Positions 39,701-48,700 of a DNA stretch of 64,000 bases are shown here, piece by piece (the first letter of the stretch is position 1; the number at the start of each line of letters is the position of its first letter). Location of the stretch: assembly GCF_023078275.1 (NCBI RefSeq), contig NC_062977.1, positions 10,065,118 through 10,129,117 on the forward strand. Direction: 5' to 3'. The notes under the pieces were generated by a model that was not told the DNA's origin, made no database searches, and worked only from the letters and a program-made list of their open reading frames with translations. The position numbers and the translations under genes were made by a program. The stretch is from Leguminivora glycinivorella. Its lineage: Eukaryota; Arthropoda; Insecta; Lepidoptera; Tortricidae.

Positions 39701-42700
39701 TACTAAAACAGAAGCTGAGGTATACAATACCTACTGGCAATGTTAAAACGGTATCGTAGCGACATATCGCGACGGGCGATACTGCACACCAGGCCCCGTA
39801 GCCGAATGGCATTTCTCCGACGCTGAACGAAAGCGATACGCCGCTGGCTCTGTCGCGCCAATACGCAAGCGCGATAGAGATAGATATCTACTAGCGCTTC
39901 GTTTCGTGAGCGTTTCGTGAGCGATTGTGCCATTCGGCTAGCCACCCAGGAACAAGCATTCCGAGCGCACGCCCCATAATTGCACAATATCTGGGCAACC
40001 GAGCTTCGCTCGGTTCTGTTTCGTATCCTTGACATGTGTCGCCATCTAGTTCAAAAATGAATAGTACCTACATCGAGCGAAAGAATTCTCAGCCTTAACA
40101 ACACAACTACTCCACACGAGATGGCGCGCATTTCGCCACAAAAACTCAAATAGTGTATTTTCTATACGTTTTAGCCTTGATCTGTGTCGCCATCTAGTGT
40201 TTGCAATAAATAGTACTTACATCGACCGAAAGAATTCTGTCTTAACAGTACAACTACTGCACACGAGATGGCGCGCAAAGAAAAACGCATGAAAACTCGA
40301 AAATTCGCGTTTTCCGGGACCTAAGGATAAGTTAGACCGATTTTTCACCCCCAAAAACCCCCACATAACAAATTTCTGCGAAATCGTTAGAGCGGTTTCC
40401 GAGATCGTCAGTGTAAATAAATATATATATATAAATAAATAAATAAATAAATATACAAGAATTGCTCGTTTAAAAGTATAAGATGTATGCATTCTTGACT
40501 CGCGGTAAGACTTAGACCTTCACTAGCTATACATCCTGTAAAGCTCGAGTTTCCTAGGATAATGGTGCTGTTAAATACCAGTTAAATAGCTATATGACGG
40601 CTCTGCTACTTTAGGAAACAAGAGCTTAAAATATTACTACGCTCATTTATAAGAGCCTTAGTGATATAAGAAATTAGATAACTTGCTACGCTCGCGGTTC
40701 AATATTGGAATCTTTCGCTTGCTCTATAAGTATTGTATTAACAGTAGGACACAACGCAATAGCGTTCTCCTGAATAATAATTAGACCTACCTATTCCTCT
40801 GATTCTACAAAGTGAAATAAATAACTAATTTCAATTTGTATAAAATAAGCAAGTCCGTAACAACTCGCAACTCCTTGGAAGACTAGGCTTGAGGAAGTCT
40901 GTAGATAACGTTAGCTTTGTAGGGTTTTTCTAAAGTAATTAAAAAGCGTTTGCTAGCTGGGTACTTCCCATTAAATATTTAATAGTATTTGAGGAAACGA
41001 CTTTCGTACTAGGTTAAATATTTTTTCTTAAACAGCTAGACTTTTCGTAAAGACGTGATACAGAAAGTAATTACCTAAGAATTTTCTTAAGGAAAGAATA
41101 TTAATTAGTTAAAGTAGTTAACAACGTACCTAGATGTAGGCAAGAACCTAAATATAAATTGGTATCAAATGGTACAAGGTACTTAGTATTTTATGCTTTA
41201 TGAATCGTGCGAAAAACTACCTTAGTGTTATTTTACATGTATAGTATGTAGCCAATAAGAAAGCCTATCAATGTTTCGAACCGCTTCCCAGCCTCATTTT
41301 GTTTATACTCAACTGTAGGTGTCGGTAGCCATTAAGTTTGTCCTTTTTACTTATTCTTATAATATTAATATTTGATGACTAATGACTCTTCAAAATCATT
41401 GCTCTTTATTATTCTCGATCACATTTCAGCCATTATTCTCTTAACTTTGAACTTTTACGAGTCTACTGAGAAAAAAATTGTTCTCAGAACGAAGAAGATC
41501 CGGTGGGGATCGGTGATATTCAACTTCTTGGAAGTGGCGGCAATCATATTTTTCAACAGCTTCCTGTGGGAGCGGTTTATTTTGCCCTATTGGTCCGAGT
41601 ACGGGAAAGAAAGCAAGGTTAGTTTACTTACTTATTGTTATCAGTGCTCATAACTTCATAAGAAAATAATATTGAACAACCAGGCCCTAATTTCATATAG
41701 GTGACAGGTGCGACAATTGTTACAAAATATTACATACATAATTACATATGTAGAATTGTTGGTTTCACCACGCTGACAGGTGTAACAATTGTAGAATACA
41801 ATTGTCACGACTTACCACAGGGAAAAATGTATCAAATAATTAATAGTTGTTAACTCAAATGGCAATAAGTAAATTTATTTAATGGATAATTTTATGTTTA
41901 TTGGCTGATTATAAATGCCTTTGTTCTCTTTGATAAAACTTATTTAAAATTATTACCACAGTTATTACCTAAATCCTCTCCCATCATTATATAATTTTCT
42001 TCGGGTTACCGGGTAATGTTAATTACTTATGTGTATCAAGTAGGTATATGGTATGTGTTAGTATTTTGTTTCAAAAACAATATTGCAATATGGATATAAG
42101 AAGAAATCTTAAAATTGATTTCCGACAGTAATTTGATCCTGTTATTTGATAAATTTGATAACAAATTAACATTGATAATAAATATAAAGGAATAGCTCAA
42201 CGTTTGTGTACTTATATGTATGACAAAGATATCAGAGACATATACCTAACTTGACACTATATTAAGTATTTACTTAATAAGTTTGAATTATTAATTATTA
42301 AGATTATATACAATTTATTGCTGAATAAAAGGATAAAAAACTTTGACCATTACTACAATAAAAGATATACAAATAACAAATAAAATATATTAAAACTGTT
42401 CTAAACTAATAGTTAAAATTCTAAACTAAACTAAAACTATAAATAAATAATTAAGTCGCGTATTTTATTAATTAGTTATAATAAGGTCAATTTTACTCTA
42501 TATCAATTTGGAATTATAACGCATTACTAATAGCAACACTCTTAAGTAATCATCGGTAGGCTTTATGCCCTTGTAATAAAGATTACAAATATACAACTAA
42601 CAGTGTTGACGATGGTACAATGATAAAAATAAATTGAGATATACGTAGTTTGCTATAAATTTAATTTAATATTTTCGTAGCATCATTGAAACTTATATCG

Positions 42701-45700
42701 ACGGTGAAGTACGAAGTTAGGAGTTACTGTCATATCACTAGCGTCACACTCGCATGGAGAGCTATTTTGAACTACGCGTATGTCGACCACGAATTACTAC
42801 AATAGTCACACAATTCGACACAACTTAATCGAGATTCGCCGACAATTCTACAAATATGTCGCCTAGAAACAATAATTATTGTTTCATAACATAATTGTAA
42901 TACATACAATTGTAGCAGAATGCCTGTCACGTTTGTAAGAAATTCTATAGAAAATATTTTATAAAATTGTAATATGTCACCTGTCATCGACAATTGTCGC
43001 TAGACATATGTCACTGACATTTGTAGCCTTTTTGAAACAGGGGCCGGAACAAATCAAATTATTTTATTGAATATTTTTTGATTTGTTCTAAAGGCGTGCG
43101 GTCTAGTGGTAAAGACGTTAGCCGCGTCACCTGAAGACTCGGGTTCGATTCCCGGCTCGGCCACCAGTGGCCTTGCCGTTTTTTTTCTTTCAGGTATGAT
43201 ATCTATTTCAATTTATAAAATAACATTGGAATACATGACAAGCTTTTTAAAGCTTTAGAAATAATATTCAAACTTTTTATTTGGCCTGAAATTATTAAAA
43301 TAATTATGGTGATGACATTTTGTTACTTTGAATCAAAACACCAGTTTTCATTTTATTAATTATGTATGGACAGTTGGACATATTAACTGCGTTTTCACAT
43401 TGTCCGATCTGATATCGGATGTAGGGAGGAAGTCAATGACAGAAATCAAAGATGTCGCCTTAAATGTATCGGACATCGGTCCTACGTCAGATATCGGATT
43501 GGATAATGTGGAAACGCACTTAAACAGACGATACTAATTGAACGAGAACGATAAAATATACCTATAGAACAACGAAAATAAAGCTAACTTTGCAACTTGA
43601 TCATGCCCATTTTCACCGTCCTTATACAAACATTTCCTTAGATGGTTTACGAGTATGCATTCCAACTCGAGAATTTATTGAAACGCTAGTTCAACTTGAT
43701 GTGAAGACATGTTATATTGTTAACCATTTATTCATTTGAACTAGAACCTTTATTTATTTGAATAAGGTTTATTTTCCAGGTGGAGGCGGGTACGGTAGTC
43801 CGGGGTATGTTCGCGTGTGTGCTGCCCGGGCTGATATCATTCCTGTGTGGATTCTATTGCCTTCTGCATGCCTGGCTGAACGCCTTTGCCGAGATGCTAA
43901 AATTTGCAGACAGGCTATTTTATGAAGTAAGTTGAAGAAATATATGATATGACACTACCCATTCACCCCGGCTTTGCACGCGTATAGGTACTATACATAT
44001 AAATATACCTCTAAGAATCAGTGTATATGTATATTTAAAAAATCCGTATCAAAATCCATTGCGCAGAACTAAACATATATATAAGGGATAGACAGACAGA
44101 CATCGGGAAGCCACTTCGTTATGTCTGTCAGTGTCATCCCAAATAAGACCAAACTCATAAGTATGTCGGATATTAGTCCCAGTCCTATTTATCAAGTTCA
44201 AAGGCATATTAGTTTCACAAGAATAAAAAGACGTCTCATATCATGTACCTGACTCCATAAATGGTAGGTGATATACGCGGAGTGAGGACGAAATTAAGTT
44301 AATATTAAATTCAGAAAAATGTGCTCGCGCAGGTGTTCGCGCAAATACCTTTTAACAAGATATTTTAATTAGAAACTTGAAAAATGCGACTACAGGGATC
44401 TAACCTGGAATGTTGAGTTACTCAGCCCCTAAATATGAAATGTATCAATATACCTAGTACGAACCCACCAACTATGGATAGAAACACTGTGACAAACGGG
44501 TGTCCCTCTACATTCCTAAGAACGTTTGCTCTATTATCACTTGGCCTAACCGTTTTGGCCTAATGGGCATGTAACCTAATAATCATTTAGCATAACATCA
44601 TACTTGGCATACTACTGTAATGGAAGGCCTAATCTTAATTTGTCCTATTTATTATTACTATATTACTTAAAAGGCCTTATTTTATTCGCTATAAAATTTA
44701 TGATCATAAAAACTTTTGATCTAATACTATTATTCCATAACACTTTTCGCCTCAAATGTATTAGCCCAATATATAATCCGTATAATAATGATTGCCCACA
44801 TATTTATTGTTCTCAAACATGTCAGGCTTAACAAAACAAAAGTGGGTTATTTAGGTTAGGTTAGAACTGTGACCATGAAAGAAACGACTTGTTGCAACAA
44901 AAGTGGGTTAGGTTAGATTAGAACTGCGACGATTAAAGAAACGACTTGTTGCAACAAAAGTGGGTTAGGTTAGGTTAGAACTGTGACCATTAAAGAAACG
45001 ACTTGCAACAAAAGTGGGTTAGGTTAGGTTAGAACTGTGACCATGAAAGAAACGACTTGTTGCAACAAAAGTATGTTAGGTTAGGTTAGAATTGTGACCA
45101 TTAAAGAAACGACTTGTTGCAACAAAAGTGGGTTAGGTTAGGAACTTAGAACTGTGGGTTACGATTAAAAGAAACGACTTGTTGCAACAAAAGTGGGTTA
45201 GGTTAGGTTAGAACTGTGACGATTAAAGAAACGACTTGCAACAAAAGTGGGTTAGGTTAGGTTAGAACTGCGACAACCACAAAATCGACTTGTTTCCACA
45301 AAACGTGGCTTACGTTACATTGGAAATATTAACCCCAAGTACACGGCCAAATTACTAAAGTATTTAGCACCAACAAGTGGGCCATCTAATATTTCTACAA
45401 AATTAAAGTAGGAGCAAAAATATTACAACACATAATATTAGTTTAAATCGCTTTAGGAGTAATAATTATTAGGCTATACAGTGCATTAGGGAGAGAAAAG
45501 ATTATGACAATGAACTATTATGAAAAATTATATTATTACAACTAATGAGTATGCCAATTAATATTAGAACACAAAATTTTAGGGCATAAAAATGTCACCC
45601 AGAACAGAATAGGTCAACCACAATTCGGGCATAAGGTGACGAACCCAATCATGGACAGTTTAAGAAAAAAATTCGCCAGTTTTTGATATTTCACTGATAA

Positions 45701-48700
45701 ATGTAAAAATTCTACCGCCAAGCGTGTTAAATCTTGAATGTCCTATCCTTCTTCTACATTTCAAGCGTATTGCAGAATAGATACTCCTATTGGTTTCTTC
45801 ATAGTTAACAAATTAAAACTAGGTGTTTTTTCTCCAATTATGGACGGCAGTTCTCCAGTAATGGATCCCCCATTATGGACAGTAAAATAAGTTTAAAATT
45901 TTACTTTTAAAGCCAACTGATACGCAATGAGTCAATTTTATACACCATAAATACAATTAGTTTGGGTTATTTTAACATAGGATTGTTTCTTGTAAATTTT
46001 GGTTTTGTAAATTGTTCCTTGTCCATCATAGGAGGTAGGCAGTTTTTCGGGTCCAGTAATGGACACTTGCAAAATAACATCATTTCTTTATATCTTTGGA
46101 GCAACAAACTAGTATGTTTTATTACCTTATCTCATGCTTAATGCAGTAAGTAAAACGCATTCAAGATTACACCGTGCGTTATTTTTTTATTATTTTATAC
46201 ATGAACTCATCTCTCTTAGCAACATTACTAAGAATTCGTCTTGATATTTTTTTCAGTAAACTGAACTTCAAAATTAAACAGCTCTACAACTCTAGTTTAT
46301 GGTACATAGCCGCCAGTTTTTAGAAACGTATTTTAGATACTTATTTTTAAGGATTTGTGTTTTTTTGTCCATAATGGCATCACCGTCCATTATGGGGTAT
46401 TTTACCTTATCATCAGTAGGCCAACTGATCATTAAAGCAAAAAGTTTTAGGCGAAACAAAAATAGAAGAAAAAACTTTAGGAATCTAGATATACCTACAT
46501 CCGTGACAAACATGTAAAAGTGCGGCATACTGTTTGATATTTAGATACTCCTTAAGCTTTATGCATTGTTGTTTTAATTATTGAGCTGTTCGCCGGTTTC
46601 TTCGTTTCGTTATTCCAGTTAGTCGTTTCGTTAGTCCATTAAAATGATGTACTTACTGATTAAGGCTAGTTTCCTATACTTAAAATAAAATATTTTATGC
46701 AGTGCACTAAATAAAGCACCACATAATTAGAAGAAAAATATGGACAGTTAGTTATGTTCAAACATTATTTCTATTTAACAAGTCAAAGAGAATGATATAA
46801 AGTAAATTAATTGACCGTGACGTCACTCCTCAGTATTTCATAGTAATTCCATATTAGCAAATCGTTTTGACAGTTCTTAAAAGAAACTGATTTGACTAGT
46901 AGGAAACTAGCCTATTTCATATTATCCTATTGATCACGGACATTTTCAACTGTGGCTTGCGCGTAAACAGTCGTTACTTTTTGCACGCTTTTTTTTTGTT
47001 TGCAAAACGTAACGTAGATCTCTATTATATGCATAAAGCGTTTATGAATAACTCTTTGAAATTGCATTTTGTATATATACATACATAAACTCACTTACCT
47101 CAATACATTGTTCCCCAGGAGTGGTGGACGACGTCTCAATTCGGCACGTACTACCGCGCTTGGAACCGCGTGGTCCACTCATGGTTGCGGGACCACTTGT
47201 ACAAGCCGCTGATCCCGTACACTGGTCGCGCTGGCGCTGTCTTTGCCGTGTTCTTCGTAAGTACCACACATCCTGTATAGATAACACTTTATATAACATA
47301 GGTACTAAAAGACAAGTATGAGATCTTTAATAAGGAACAGAACATTCTACCGCTCTTGGAAACGCGTGGTCCACTCATGGTTGCGGGACCACCTTTACAA
47401 GCCACTGATCCCGTACACTGGACGATCTGGCGTTGTCTTTGCCGTGTTCGTCGTAAGTACTACACATCCTGTATAGATAACACTCATATATGTATAATAA
47501 AAATTTATTCGTGAACATAGGCAAGACAAATTATACAATACTCGTTGCCTACTATTAAAACCATGAGGCCGATTCTAATTTACATAAAACTATGATATTA
47601 TTCCGTTAATTAGAAGACGGCCTATATCCCAATGTCAATAAATGAAAGTCTAATCAAAATGTGCGTTCGGATCGGCCTCCTTTTGTAGTTAATCTTAACT
47701 CAGCAAGATTCGCATTCCACATTTCACGATAATTTACGTGGAAAAAATATATCCTTTGAACACGCACCTACAATTTATGGCCTTACTCTCGTGTGATGCT
47801 AAGTATGACGATAAGATGCAGAGAAATGGTAGAGAGCAATCAAGAACATGATTATTTTAAGTACACCCCATCACACTAACAGTAAACAAACACAAGAGGC
47901 AAAGTCTCCCTAATGGCTCAATATCGCTCGTGATATTTTTCCTATTTGTCTTCCCTAGGCCGACTGATAGGATATTACAGGGTAGGAATAACCCTGCCAC
48001 ACGAACAAATTGAACAATTTTCTTGGTGGTCAGATATGCGAACCAAATAATAATAAGTGATATTTTCATTGCTTCAGTCCAAGCAATAATTTATTAAGAA
48101 CATGAAATTAATAATCATTATTAATACAAAGGTCAAAATTAACAATGATCGAGATGTATAGAAAGTTACAAAGACATTAAAGCCGTAGCAGCTATCTAAG
48201 TACATGAGCCCGTGAGCCGTCAAATTCGGAGCACGAATTTGTCGTTAGACTACAAATTTGAACTATCAATGAATCTTTGCTTACCAAGTACCTAATGAAC
48301 GTCAATCTCACTTATAAATATTTCCGCAGTCCGCATATAAATCTGTTAGTCCTTTAAATAAAAAAGAATGCTAACAAAAACAAGAAATACCTCTTAGTTT
48401 CCGAGAAAAGTAAAATCGATAGTACGGAAAGAATAGTGTACTTACCTAGGTTCGAACATGATGGATGGTATCTGATGCCGAATGTTATGTTTCCATTCGT
48501 ATCCTGAAATATAAATGCGAGGCGCATTAGAGTTGGTCCGCCGGATAACAGCTCATTATTGTTCGTGAGTGATAGGGAATCGATATTGTACGGAAGATAG
48601 AACCCTTACTCACATACTTCATTCGTCGTATTAGATGGGAAATATGTTTCCTCTCTTGGAAGTGAATGATGACCTGAAAATCGAATACTTTTGGAGACAT

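Noticed and set aside
43085..43160. Possible tRNA gene
   Set aside because: B box is good but the acceptor-stem halves do not pair; it is a SINE head.
44829..45310. Chromosome end
   Set aside because: TTAGG motifs are interrupted by 40-base spacers and unique gene sequence continues on both sides.
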